NCBI RefSeq assembly: GCF_029714205.1
Contig: NZ_CP121648.1
Location: forward strand, 5,157,001 to 5,221,000
DNA from: Methylobacterium sp. CB376
GTDB lineage: Bacteria > Pseudomonadota > Alphaproteobacteria > Rhizobiales > Beijerinckiaceae
DNA length: 64,000 nucleotides
Direction of reading: 5' to 3'
In this document: positions 8,607 to 16,446 of the stretch, piece by piece
Position numbering within the stretch: the stretch's first letter is position 1
How the letters are laid out: every line of letters starts with the position of its first letter
Notes under the pieces: model-generated
The model's database searches: none
Told to the model about the DNA's origin: nothing
Seen by the model: the letters and a program-made list of their open reading frames with translations, nothing else
Position numbers and translations under genes: made by a program

Positions 8607-9401
8607 GTGCGCGGTTTCCCGCCGGAGCGGATCGTCTGCCTGACCGAGGAGACGGCCGAAACCCTCTACCTCCTCGGCGAGGAGCATCGCATCGTCGGGG
8701 TCTCGGGCTACGCGGTGCGGCCGCCGCGGGTGCGGCGCGAGAAGCCGCGCGTCTCGGCCTTCACCAGCGCCGACCTGCCCAAGATCCTGGCGCTGTCGCC
8801 CGACCTCGTACTGGCCTTCTCCGACCTGCAGGCCGGCATCGCGGCCGACCTCGCCCGCGCCGGGATCGCCGTGCACCTGTTCAACCAGCGCGACGTGGCC
8901 GGCATCCTGGCGATGATCCGCACCCTCGGCGCCCTCGTGGGGGCGCCCGGACGGGCCGAGGACCTCGCGCGGGGCTACGAGGAGCGCCTCGGGCGCGTCG
9001 CGGCCGAAGCCGAGGGACGGCCTCGTCCGCGGGTGTATTTCGAGGAGTGGGACGATCCGCTGATCTCCGGCATCGGTTGGGTCTCGGAGTTGATCGGCGT
9101 CGCAGGCGGACAGGACGTCTTTCCTGACCTGGCGCGGCAGGCGGCGGCGAAGGACAGGATCGTGTCGCCCGACGCGGTGGTCGCGGCCGCACCGGAGGTG
9201 ATCCTCGCCTCCTGGTGCGGGAAGAAGGTGGTGCCGAGCCGCATCGCGGCCCGTCCGGGCTGGTCGGCCATTCCGGCGGTGGCGCGCGGGCGGATCACCG
9301 AAGTCAAGTCGCCGCTGATCCTGCAGCCTGGACCGGCGGCACTGACCGACGGCCTCGACGCGATCCGCGCCGCGCTGCGTCCCGCTGATCCTTCGCCCTG
9401 A
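8607..9401 (+). CDS. BtuF-like cobalamin-binding protein without signal peptide
   Basis: 264 residues of the type III periplasmic-binding fold used by BtuF and siderophore-binding proteins: PERIVCLTEETAETLYLLGE at the N-terminus, DLPKILALSPDLVLAFSDLQ for the first lobe, a connecting helix (about 115-135), and the second lobe with SPDAVVAAAPEVILASW and the closing LILQPGPAALTDGLDAI. The start is a GTG, with GAGAAGGG just upstream. No export signal is visible with this start and no upstream in-frame extension supplies one. Such unsignalled paralogues are common in this genus. The ligand is inferred as cobalamin from the family and could be another corrinoid or a chelate. The preceding membrane-protein gene ends 10 bases upstream. 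Confidence 0.75.
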   Translation: MRGFPPERIVCLTEETAETLYLLGEEHRIVGVSGYAVRPPRVRREKPRVSAFTSADLPKILALSPDLVLAFSDLQAGIAADLARAGIAVHLFNQRDVAGILAMIRTLGALVGAPGRAEDLARGYEERLGRVAAEAEGRPRPRVYFEEWDDPLISGIGWVSELIGVAGGQDVFPDLARQAAAKDRIVSPDAVVAAAPEVILASWCGKKVVPSRIAARPGWSAIPAVARGRITEVKSPLILQPGPAALTDGLDAIRAALRPADPSP

Positions 9402-9476
9402 AGATGCAGGATACATGCGCTCAGGGTGCTGTTCAGAGAACCGAGCCACCTCTCGTCGACAGCGAAGCGCAAAGTC

Positions 9477-11162
9477 TCAGCTTGCGCGAACCGGCCTCCT
9501 CCGCGGCGGCGTATCGCCGGCCACGAAATAGGCTGCCTGGCTGCGCGGCAGGGGGGTCCGGCCGCGAATGTCGTCGGCGATCTTCTCCGCGATCATGATC
9601 GTCGGGGCGTTGAGGTTGCCCGTGACGATCTGCGGCATGATCGAGGCGTCGACCACGCGCAGACCCTCCAGCCCATGCACCCGGCCCCGGCCGTCGACCA
9701 CCGCCATCGCATCCTCGCCCATCTTGCAGGAACAGGAAGGGTGGTAGGCGGTCTCGGCATGGGCGCGCACGAAGGCGTCGAGCTCCGCGTCGGAACGTAG
9801 CGCCGCGCCTGGGCTGATCTCGCGCCCGCGGTACGGATCAAGGGCCGGCTGGGCCATGATCTCGCGGGTGATCCGAATCGCAACGCGGAACTCGCGCCAG
9901 TCCTGGTCGGCCGACATGTAGTTGAACAGGATGCTCGGATGGGCGTGCGGGTCCCGCGAAGTGAGCCGGATCCGACCCCGGCTCGGTGAGCGCATCGAGC
10001 CGACATGGGCCTGAAAGCTGTGCGATTTCACCGCGTGGCTGCCGTTGTAGCTGATCGCCAGCGGTAGGAAGTGATATTGCAAGTTCGGCCAGGCGAATTC
10101 GGAGTCGGAGCGGATGAAGCCGCCCGCTTCGAACTGGTTGCTTGCGCCGATCCCCGTCCCCGCGAACAGCCATCGCGCGCCGATGGCGGGCTGGTTCCAG
10201 GGCTTGAGGGCGGGTGCCAGGGAGACGGGCTGCCGGCACTCGTATTGCACGTACATCTCAAGATGGTCCTGCAGGTTCTCGCCGACGCCGGGCAGGTCGA
10301 GAACGAGGGGGACGTCGAGATTGCGCAGGAGATTGGCAGGCCCGACGCCGGAGCGCTGCAAGATCTGCGGCGAGGCGATCGCGCCGGAGCAGACCAGCAC
10401 CTCGCGGCGTGCCCGCGCAAAGGACGGCTCCTTGTTCCCGCGCAGATAGACGACGCCGCTCGCGCGTTTGCCATTGAACAGGATGCGGTCGGTGAGTGCG
10501 TGGGTGACGATAGTGAGGTTGGGCCGCTCCCGCGCCTGGTCGAGGTAGCCCCGGGCGGTGCTTGACCGGCGTCCCTTCGCGGTGACGCTCCTGTCCATCG
10601 GACCGAAGCCTTCCTGCTGGTAGCCGTTGAGGTCCGCGGTGCGGGGGTAGCCCGCCTGCACGCCGGCCTCGATCATGGCCTCGAACAGAACGTTTCCGCC
10701 GGGCTTGGCCGCGGTGACGTAGAGCGGTCCGTCTCCGCCGTGATAGGTGTCCGGCCCAAGGTCGCGTGTCTCCGCCCTGCGGAAGTACGGCAGGCAATCG
10801 CCGTAGGACCAGTCCGCGAGGCTGGGCAATCGCGCCCAGCCGTCGTAGTCGAGGGGATTGCCGCGGATGTAGCACATGCCGTTGATCAGCGACGAGCCGC
10901 CGAGCCCCTTGCCCCGGCCGCACTCCATGCGCCGGTTGTTCATGTGAGGCTCCGGATCGGTGAGATACGCCCAGTTGTAGCGCCGCCCCTGGAGTGGATA
11001 GGCGAGCGCCGCTGGCATCTGGGTGCGAAAGTCGAAGCGGTAGTCGGGACCACCCGCCTCCAGGAGCAGGACGCTGACGTCCGCGTCCTCGGTCAACCGG
11101 GCGGCCAGCACGTTTCCGGCCGAGCCGGCACCGACGATGATGAAATCGTATTCCTGCGTCAT
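9477..11162 (-). CDS. betA: Choline dehydrogenase
   Basis: GMC-family flavoprotein that oxidises choline to betaine aldehyde, and the aldehyde further, feeding glycine betaine osmoprotection. The 561-residue sequence follows E. coli BetA closely throughout: FAD-binding GAGSAGN at the N-terminus, [19 protein letters not shown], the GMC signature [35 protein letters not shown], and the C-terminal active-site histidine in [15 protein letters not shown]. The last part [20 protein letters not shown] is intact, with about 25 divergent residues after it. No betB, betI or choline transporter gene adjoins, so the aldehyde dehydrogenase must come from elsewhere. Both flanks lack genes. Confidence 0.96.
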   Translation of the reverse strand: MTQEYDFIIVGAGSAGNVLAARLTEDADVSVLLLEAGGPDYRFDFRTQMPAALAYPLQGRRYNWAYLTDPEPHMNNRRMECGRGKGLGGSSLINGMCYIRGNPLDYDGWARLPSLADWSYGDCLPYFRRAETRDLGPDTYHGGDGPLYVTAAKPGGNVLFEAMIEAGVQAGYPRTADLNGYQQEGFGPMDRSVTAKGRRSSTARGYLDQARERPNLTIVTHALTDRILFNGKRASGVVYLRGNKEPSFARARREVLVCSGAIASPQILQRSGVGPANLLRNLDVPLVLDLPGVGENLQDHLEMYVQYECRQPVSLAPALKPWNQPAIGARWLFAGTGIGASNQFEAGGFIRSDSEFAWPNLQYHFLPLAISYNGSHAVKSHSFQAHVGSMRSPSRGRIRLTSRDPHAHPSILFNYMSADQDWREFRVAIRITREIMAQPALDPYRGREISPGAALRSDAELDAFVRAHAETAYHPSCSCKMGEDAMAVVDGRGRVHGLEGLRVVDASIMPQIVTGNLNAPTIMIAEKIADDIRGRTPLPRSQAAYFVAGDTPPRRRPVRAS

Positions 11163-11513
11163 GGTCGGATGGCCGGTGAGGTGGCACGGGAAGCCTCGCG
11201 CTCAGCATCAGGGGCGCGGAGTCCGACGGCTCGACCTGGATCGATGTACTGCGCGTGTGGCGCTCCAAGGTCTCGAAGCCAAGCTTCAGCGCCGCCGGCA
11301 CGAGGATGCACTCTGGCTGACGCCAACACGATTAACTTGGTCGAATGATACTGCGCAGGGCGAAAGCTCTGAAGCGGGACAAGGGAGACGGGCGGTATTG
11401 GCCGCAAGCACCCTGACCGGGATGGTGGTCGGGACGTTGGATGCCCCTGGCCAGAACACTTGGACCCGCATAGCACGAGATCATCCTACCGCTTCTGCCC
11501 CTCCCCGCTCAAT
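11163..11513. other. Gene-free stretch between betA and the IS copy
   Basis: About 350 bases. It should contain the betA promoter near its left end. Short frames on both strands have neither a ribosome site nor natural composition. Nothing else recognised. Confidence 0.4.
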
Positions 11514-11551
11514 TGACCTGATCGGTATTTTGGACCGGGCCGAGTGCGAGG

Positions 11552-12420
11552 CTACTGCATGGCCGTTGCCAGGGGTAGCCGGAAGGCCGGATCCGGGAAG
11601 GTGACAGGCGCGGGCGGGCGATAGCCCAGGGACGAATGCGGCCGGACGCGGTTGCAGGTGTTCTGCCGTAACCCGATCACGGTCTGCGCGTCCCTCAACG
11701 CGTAGAAGATCTCCTGCTTCAGGCACTCGTCGCGCAGTTTGCCGTAGAAGCTCTCGCAAAACCCGTTCTCCCATGGAGAGCGCGGCGCGATGTACTGGAT
11801 CTGCGGGCCGGTCTTGGCGAGCCATTTGCGTCGCGTCTTCGAGATCATCTCAGGGCCGGTGTCGCAGCGAACGTGCTCGGGGACGCCGTGCAGGCACATG
11901 GCGTCGGCCAACGCCTCGAGCACGCCGAGGCTGTTGATCCGCCGTGCCACTTTCAGAACCAGGCACGCCCGGCTGTGCTCGTCGATCAGCGTCAGGATGC
12001 GCAAGCTCCGGCCGTCGTGGGTCTGCCCCTGCACGAAGTCGAAGCTCCAGACGTGGTGCGGTGGAGCGGTCGCAGCCGCACGCACGAGCCGTCGTTCAGC
12101 CACCGGCGGCTACGTGGTCTCTGTCGGCTGGGGACCTTCAGCCCCTCGCGACGCCAAATGCGCTGAACCCGATCCTTGCCCACCTGCCAGCCGGCTGCCT
12201 GCAGCAGTGCGGTGACACGGCGGTAGCCGTAGCGTCCGTACTCGGACGCCAGGGCGACGATGGCACGGGTCGGCGCAGCCTCGTCGGCCGGCGGCGTGGG
12301 CACGTAACGCTGCGTGCCCCGGTGCTGGCCGACGATCCGGCAGGCGTGACGTTCCGAGAGGCCGTACTTCTCGGATGCCGTCCACCGCCTGCCGGCGTCG
12401 CTCGGGGGCTATGAGTTTCC
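11552..12420 (-). pseudogene. IS3-family transposase OrfB (DDE), frameshifted
   Basis: The 3' part (11552 to about 12060) encodes an rve-type catalytic core with the triad Asp in VWSFDFVQ, Asp in VRCDTGPEM and Glu in NGFCESFYGK, followed by the usual RPHSSLGYRPPAP tail. The upstream part carries the typical helical phrases EKYGLSERHACRIVGQHRGT and EYGRYGYRRVTALLQAAGW in a different frame. Two shifts are needed to read it through, one near 12378 (between VDGI and EKYGL) and one near 12050 (between SCVRLR and HHVWSFDF). Catalytic residues are all present, so decay is by indels only. Confidence 0.8.
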
Positions 12421-12792
12421 CGAGGCGACGTCCGCCAGGACCTGCTTCTCCAGCGAGAGATCGGCCACGAGCCGCGGCAGCCGCGCGTTCTCGCGCTCCA
12501 AGTCCTTCATCTTCCTGGCCTGATCAACTTGGAGACCGCCGTACTCCTTGTGCTAGAGCATTTTCCGACGAAGTGGATGCCGGTTCGTCGCAGAAAATGC
12601 GGCAAGATCAAAGATCGAGAGCAGCACCCGATTGCAACGTGATCGGGTGCTGCTCTAGCGGTCATAGCTCTGCTCGGAGATCTCCGCCTCCGTGCAGGCC
12701 AGGGCCCAACTCTTGCCCTGTGCCGTCTGCACCTCAATCTGGCGCAGCTTGAGCATCACCTGCTCCGCGCTCGTCTTCTGACCTCGCCGCAT
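12409..12792 (-). pseudogene. IS3-family OrfA split by a 106-bp repeat
   Basis: The first exon-like piece (12792 to about 12659) reads MRRGQKTSAEQVMLKLRQ to EISEQSYDR, a helix-turn-helix start of OrfA. The second (about 12552-12409) resumes with HKEYGGLQVDQARKMKDLER and the leucine-zipper part ending at TAG 12409-12411. Normally SYYRWRKEYGGL is continuous, so the palindromic repeat at 12553-12658 entered precisely here, replacing or preceding the Trp codon. Ribosome site and start are as in other IS3 members. OrfA cannot be made from this copy. Confidence 0.75.
12553..12658. repeat. 106-bp double-hairpin repeat, copy 1 (inside IS orfA)
   Basis: The sequence is bounded by perfect inverted ends CTAGAGCA and TGCTCTAG. 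It contains two palindromic modules: one built on GCATTTTC with GAAAATGC arms (12559-12600), and one on GAGCAGCACCCGAT with ATCGGGTGCTGCTC arms (12619-12656). A near-identical copy lies at 24686-24785. It has no coding capacity. The layout resembles a small non-autonomous element or a REP-like double hairpin. The CTAG at each end may be a 4-bp target duplication or part of the element. Confidence 0.85.
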
Positions 12793-12801
12793 GTCCGACT
12801 C

Positions 12802-12842
12802 CTTCGGTCCGGGCTGATCCTCTCAATCAGCCCGGACCGAAG
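12802..12842. repeat. 16-bp perfect inverted repeat near the IS right end
   Basis: Arms CTTCGGTCCGGGCTGA (12802-12817) and its exact complement (12827-12842) are separated by 9 bases, just upstream of the orfA start and next to the IS terminus. A transcript entering the element from outside would fold this hairpin across the orfA ribosome site, an arrangement known to limit impinging expression of transposases. Role inferred. Confidence 0.6.
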
Positions 12843-12961
12843 CCAGCCGGTCAGGTCACTGGGGAGGCCGCCGCTGATCCGCACCACCCGCACCCGACCC
12901 TCGCCAGAAAACACAGTCAGGGTGGCAGGGACGGTGACCGATCGGCCGCGCGCAAGGGCGG

Positions 12962-13174
12962 TCACGACACCGCTCGCTCGACGAGCCACAGGATGAGCAT
13001 CGCAACCAGCCCGGCGACCACCACCTGAACGATGAACTGTGTTCCCGCGCCCCATCCAAATTCTGCCTCCAGGTATCGCTTGACGGCGGTGCTGGCGAAC
13101 CAGCCGAGACCGCCCGCAATGAACGTCACGAAACGGCTGCGGTACCACGGTCGAGGATCCTGCGGCTTGGCCAT
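12962..13174 (-). CDS. Small two-span membrane protein
   Basis: 70 residues: a basic N-terminus (MAKPQDPRPWYRSRF), a first hydrophobic segment (VTFIAGGLGWFASTAV), a short linker, and a second strong segment (FIVQVVVAGLVAMLILWLV) ending with ERAVS. AGGAGG is present upstream of the ATG, though 13 bases away. I do not recognise the family. It sits between the IS copy and a hairpin, in a region with lower GC than the core. Confidence 0.5.
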   Translation of the reverse strand: MAKPQDPRPWYRSRFVTFIAGGLGWFASTAVKRYLEAEFGWGAGTQFIVQVVVAGLVAMLILWLVERAVS

Positions 13175-13256
13175 GGTCGGCGATGCGCCTCCTGGGTCTC
13201 GAAGCTAACTGCCGGTGCGACCGACCTGGCTGCTTCACGCGCTGTCGGGCGGGGTG

Positions 13257-13285
13257 GCGTAAGTCGCCAAGCTGGCGACTTACGC
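13257..13285. terminator. Strong 13-bp hairpin downstream of the Pro-rich peptide gene
   Basis: GCGTAAGTCGCCA, three bases, then its exact complement. It lies 11 bases beyond the stop of the minus-strand peptide gene at 13297, the expected place for a terminator, but no U-tract follows on that strand. It could alternatively be an operator or a REP-type palindrome. Confidence 0.5.
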
Positions 13286-13296
13286 GAACGCTGCAG

Positions 13297-13527
13297 CTAA
13301 TCGCATTGTTTGATCTGGATGTGCAAAGGTATGACAGGCTTGTCTTGAAATATAATCCCAAAAACATTGCTAACTCTGCTGCTTGCAGAGAAGCCCGGAG
13401 GAATAGGTTGAGGATTTAATCCAGCTACGGTTTCGGAGAGCTCGTCGTTGCTCAAGGTATTATGAGTGCAATACTTTGATTTATTCTCTGGCTTTCTAAG
13501 TGTGAGCTGTTTCAAGGATTTGAGCAT
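13297..13527 (-). CDS. Small peptide with leader-like motif and LNPQPIPPG core
   Basis: 76 residues. I chose the ATG at 13527 because GGGAGG stands five bases before it; an ATG at 13551 has none. The basic N-terminal half (MLKSLKQLTLRKPENKSK) leads to LSNDELSETVAG, which resembles the LxxxELxxxxG end of leader peptides, directly followed by LNPQPIPPGF and a hydrophobic C-terminal part (VSNVFGIIFQDKPVIPLHI). Codon use is AT-rich compared with the neighbours, suggesting foreign origin. No maturation or export gene is near. A secreted or modified peptide is one hypothesis; a plain hypothetical protein is the alternative. Confidence 0.5.
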   Translation of the reverse strand: MLKSLKQLTLRKPENKSKYCTHNTLSNDELSETVAGLNPQPIPPGFSASSRVSNVFGIIFQDKPVIPLHIQIKQCD

Positions 13528-13719
13528 AGAAGCCTCCCGAGGCAACATCATTGCCCTCCGAGAGAATGCAAGTCCAACACGCCACCCGATGTGCTCAGAC
13601 GCACATGCGTCAGCCCCACTCCTAGCCCAACCTCCGCCCTAAGCTAAGGCTGCTCCAACCGTGCGAGTGGTTGTATAGCTGCTCGCACGCGTGAGACCGG
13701 CCCATCCGCATAGGCGCGG

Positions 13720-14129
13720 TTACGGAGCCGCTCTTTGGGCGATCTTGGCGATGTGCGCCCGGCGGCACCCGGTCGCCGCCTGGATCTGCGACCACGTCAT
13801 TCGGCACGGCCGACCGAGGCCTGTAGCGTGCCCTGGAGCGGTTCCGGCGGGGATGGGCGAACCGGGATTGAGCAAAGCGGGATCGGTCCGTGCTGTGCCC
13901 GTAGCCATGCCGCAACCGCCAGGAGAGCGGCACGGTCGAGCCGATGCGCCAGCTCGTCCTCACGCTGCTGCCGGGCCCGGGCGCTCAGGCCGGCAAATCG
14001 CAGCAGCAGCTGCTGGGGCACGTCGTCGAGCAGCAGCCCCGGTGGAGCGATAGCGGCCGGCAACGGCTCGCCGAGTTCGCTCCGGCTGGCTGAGCTTGCT
14101 GAAGCCACGCTGCTGCGACACCGGGTCAA
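13720..14129 (-). pseudogene. Helix-turn-helix hypothetical, frameshifted
   Basis: The N-terminal part in one frame reads LLLDDVPQQLLLRFAGLSAR and AALLAVAAWLRAQHG. The C-terminal part in the next frame continues with TDPALLNPGSPIPAGTAP and ends MTWSQIQAATGCRRAHIAK, a recognition-helix-like motif. The join falls near 13887, where one base is gained or lost. The ending is closely similar to that of the gene at 14881-15159, so the two are paralogues of a small DNA-binding-like family. Function unknown. Confidence 0.5.
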
Positions 14130-14210
14130 GAGGGAAGACGAACGCGGCGGTAAGCGCGCCGACCGGGCGCCTTAAAATTTGGTTAAAACTGAGACAAGGC
14201 GCCGCCGTGC

Positions 14211-14417
14211 TTAGTGAAGAAGCAGCATTATTATAGCGAAGCTTGCGCTCGCCGCGCCAATAAGGCCGACACTTGCCATTGTTTCCGCAATCACCGCCGC
14301 CCTCTCTTTTTTATTGAGGCTGGCCATATCGAGTGTTGAGTGATTTGGCAACTCGGATAGGCGGCTTAGGGCTTGCTCAGACCGCATCCATCTGAGGCCG
14401 GTAATTAAGTTGTGCAC
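14211..14417 (-). CDS. Small protein with C-terminal membrane anchor
   Basis: 68 residues. The first two-thirds are hydrophilic and end in KKERAAVIAETMASVG. The last 18 residues (LIGAASASFAIIMLLLH) form one hydrophobic span, a tail-anchor layout. No good ribosome site is visible, and the start could be the internal Met at residue 11. Composition is less GC-rich than the core genes. Family not recognised. Confidence 0.35.
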   Translation of the reverse strand: MHNLITGLRWMRSEQALSRLSELPNHSTLDMASLNKKERAAVIAETMASVGLIGAASASFAIIMLLLH

Positions 14418-14645
14418 GCTGCAAATAGCGGCCGTAAGTGCCTCGGAATGTTAGCGGTCAAGCTGTCCGGAGCATGCGCGGACGTTGAAGTAAGCTGTGG
14501 AACTACCCTGGTCTGTGCGACAAACTCAGCACAGAAGCTTGCCCCGGTGTGTCACCGCGAGCACACTGGCACCATGTCTCGTAGCCCGCCCACGTCGCAC
14601 TTCCAGCTCTGGTTACTCTGACCACGGCCAGACGGCGCCAGCGTT

Positions 14646-14920
14646 GTGACCGATCATGAGGAACTGGGCGCCGTCACCGAGGAGACGGCAGTCGCGGCGG
14701 CCGCGGACCGGGCTTGCGAACTGTTCTCGCAGTCTGACGCGGTCGTCATGCTGCTGGACGGAACGGGCAAGCTGATCTGGTCGCGGCGGTGCGGCATGCC
14801 TCGGCCGGGTGACCTCCTCGGCAAACGAGTGCAGGAGACCACAGGGGGCGCTGGGGAGCTGGTGCCCCAGGTCACGGCGATCATGGCGGGGCAGCTGAGC
14901 GGCGTCGCCTCGCTCCGACC
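14646..14920 (+). pseudogene. Possible fragment of a sensory (PAS-like) protein
   Basis: From a GTG at 14646 the frame reads naturally for about 85 residues (ACELFSQSDAVVMLLDGTGK, LIWSRRCGMPRPGDLLGKRV), which resembles the beginning of a ligand-sensing domain. It then dissolves into Ser/Pro/Arg-rich sequence where it overlaps the minus-strand gene at 14881. No ribosome site is seen. I regard it as the 5' piece of a broken gene, with low certainty. Confidence 0.25.
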
Positions 14921-15159
14921 CGCTTGGCGATCGTGGCAAGGTGAGCCCGATTGTACCCGGTCGCCGCCTGAACCTGAGACCACGTCATCCCGGCTGACAG
15001 CATCGCGGCGATCCCCGCGTTGCGCTCCGTGTCCTCCGCCCGGCCCCGGCAGAGGCCCTGCGCCTTCGCCCGTGCCTGTTGAAGGGTCACGCGGGCCCTG
15101 TTGAACCAGCTCCGGGCTGGTTCGCCAGGGGTATACCCTTCCTGAACCGATGCGGGCAC
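14881..15159 (-). CDS. Small helix-turn-helix-like protein
   Basis: 92 residues. A helical first half (SWFNRARVTLQQARAKAQG) is followed by a resolvase-like HTH segment, NAGIAAMLSAGMTWSQVQAA, then TGYNRAHLATIAKR and a basic tail. It shares its HTH with the broken gene at 13720-14129. Probably a DNA-binding accessory protein; target unknown. The N-terminus is uncertain because the composition changes abruptly just upstream, at the AT-rich patch. Confidence 0.45.
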   Translation of the reverse strand: MPASVQEGYTPGEPARSWFNRARVTLQQARAKAQGLCRGRAEDTERNAGIAAMLSAGMTWSQVQAATGYNRAHLATIAKRVGARRRRSAAPP

Positions 15160-15183
15160 GCCTGGTGCCGGGCCGCAGTCTCC

Positions 15184-15382
15184 GCAACGGCCCTATGACG
15201 GGGAACGATCGATACACTACACGATAAATATCTTTGATCTCGCCGACTATGAATTCGTGTTTCGGCCCTTGTTTATCTATCGATTTTCTTACAAATTTTC
15301 TAATATGGTCACGAATTCTCTCGCTTCTCTCTGATGAATTGTCAGTCGCGTCATGTGCTTCGGTCATGAACGGGTCGCGCAT
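15184..15382 (-). pseudogene. Truncated AT-rich hypothetical
   Basis: From the ATG at 15382 (or 15367) about 66 residues read naturally: SERSERIRDHIRKFVRKSID, then KHEFIVGEIKDIYRVVYRSF. Beyond 15184 the frame runs into GC-rich shadow sequence of another gene. The AT-rich, strongly basic start fused to unrelated DNA suggests a gene cut at a recombination junction. Family not recognised. Confidence 0.35.
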
Positions 15383-15679
15383 CGATCGGGTTCCCGGCGC
15401 CAGAGAGCCCGCATATTCAACAGAGAGCCCAGCCTCTTAGGCAGGGCGACATGTCGGTGTGACTACACAACCTATTCTGCCCTAATCCTGCTATATAGCG
15501 CAACGTTCCCAAAGTCATGTAGTCGTTACGGCCTATGCGTGATCGTGCAGTTGATTTCGAAAGTCTTCGTTGCGCGGATTAAGCTTACATAAACGAAGTA
15601 TGCGGATTAACTTGCTGTCGGATACGTAGCCTGCCGGACGGAGCCGCGCACTCCCGTCCTCGCAGAAAAGGACCTAGTC
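15383..15679. other. AT-rich intergenic patch
   Basis: Markedly lower GC than the surroundings, with no credible gene. It probably holds the promoter of the DUF6894-like gene that follows. Confidence 0.4.
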
Positions 15680-15895
15680 ATGCGGCACTTCTACTTCGAC
15701 CTCGCCGACGGGGTCACTACCATCCGGGACGAGGAGGGGGTCGAGGCCACGAACCTGGATCAGGCCCTGGAGGCGGCCGAATCCGTGATCCGGGAGATGC
15801 GAGCCAATGGCGTGCTGGCGCACCTCGGAGACGGCTGGACCCTCTGCATCCGTGTGGAGGCCGAGACCGTCCTGGCTATCCTGCCCGTGGAGTAG
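15680..15895 (+). CDS. DUF6894-like small protein
   Basis: 71 residues beginning MRHFYFDLADGVTTIRDEEG, the pattern of the short DUF6894 family (aromatic-rich strand, Asp-Gly turn, then DEEG). A helical middle (LDQALEAAESVIREM) and a C-terminal strand (CIRVEAETVLAILPV) follow. AAGGA stands seven bases before the ATG. The family is abundant in methylobacteria and bradyrhizobia and has no known function. It appears to be a single-gene unit. Confidence 0.75.
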   Translation: MRHFYFDLADGVTTIRDEEGVEATNLDQALEAAESVIREMRANGVLAHLGDGWTLCIRVEAETVLAILPVE

Positions 15896-16009
15896 CGGCT
15901 GATCGCACGGGGTGTGGCGCTCGACTTCGCGGCGATCCTGGTGGCGAGGCCGATGTAGGCCGGCACGCTCGGCAGGCCCCACTACACCTCGGGGGAGTAT
16001 CGGGCCGTC

Positions 16010-16393
16010 ATGCGGACCACTGGCCCGATCGCCGATCCCGCCGCCCTGGTCTGCGCGTGGAGCCGCGGCCTCGCCTCCCTCTCCCCCGGCCAGCCGCCCT
16101 GCCCCGGCTTCCGCCTGGACGACTGGGCCACCAGCCTGGAGAACTGCCGCCGCTTCGTCGACGAGTTCGGCGCCGAGGCGGCGCGGCTCGGCTGGGACGC
16201 GCTCACCCTGTTCTCGGTGCACCCGCAGGCCGGCATCGTCCGGGGCGACTGCTGCGGCGTGATGATGCCCTGCTCCTACCCGGTGTTCGAGCTGGCGGAG
16301 GCGTACCTGACGACACACCTCTGGACCTCGCGGAAGGCCAAGCCCGGGCGCTGCCGCGGCGTGACCGTCTGGGAGTTCGGGAAGGCGGCCTAG
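16010..16393 (+). CDS. Hypothetical protein, 127 aa
   Basis: Well-behaved coding frame with high third-position GC. Notable parts are FRLDDWATSLENCRRFVDEF, LGWDALTLFSVHPQAGIVRG and CCGVMMPCSYPVFEL, with several Cys. No signal peptide or membrane segment. The ribosome site is ambiguous: GGGGGAG lies about 12 bases before the ATG. I recall similar proteins as mobile-region hypotheticals in this genus but can name no function. The next gene downstream, an HNH-like remnant, is on the same strand. Confidence 0.6.
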   Translation: MRTTGPIADPAALVCAWSRGLASLSPGQPPCPGFRLDDWATSLENCRRFVDEFGAEAARLGWDALTLFSVHPQAGIVRGDCCGVMMPCSYPVFELAEAYLTTHLWTSRKAKPGRCRGVTVWEFGKAA

Positions 16394-16446
16394 CGGGATC
16401 ACGAACTCCGCCGTAGCCTGCGCCGATCAGGGCGCCGATCTCACCC

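Larger units (their letters stand above)
11514..12858 (-). mobile_element. Degenerate IS3-family insertion sequence
   Basis: The two ends form imperfect terminal inverted repeats. Read inward, the left end begins TGACCTGATCGG and the right end TGACCTGACCGG, both continuing toward GGACCGGGC or GGTCCGGGC. Between them lie an orfA/orfB pair on the minus strand in the usual overlapping arrangement. Minus the 106-bp inserted repeat, the element is about 1.24 kb, normal for the family. I see no matching target duplication at the flanks. Both transposase genes are broken, so the copy is inactive unless helped in trans. Confidence 0.8.

Noticed and set aside
15353..15592. AT-rich 79-codon frame
   Set aside because: Cys/Ser/Arg-rich, no ribosome site, overlaps the start region of a better minus-strand fragment.
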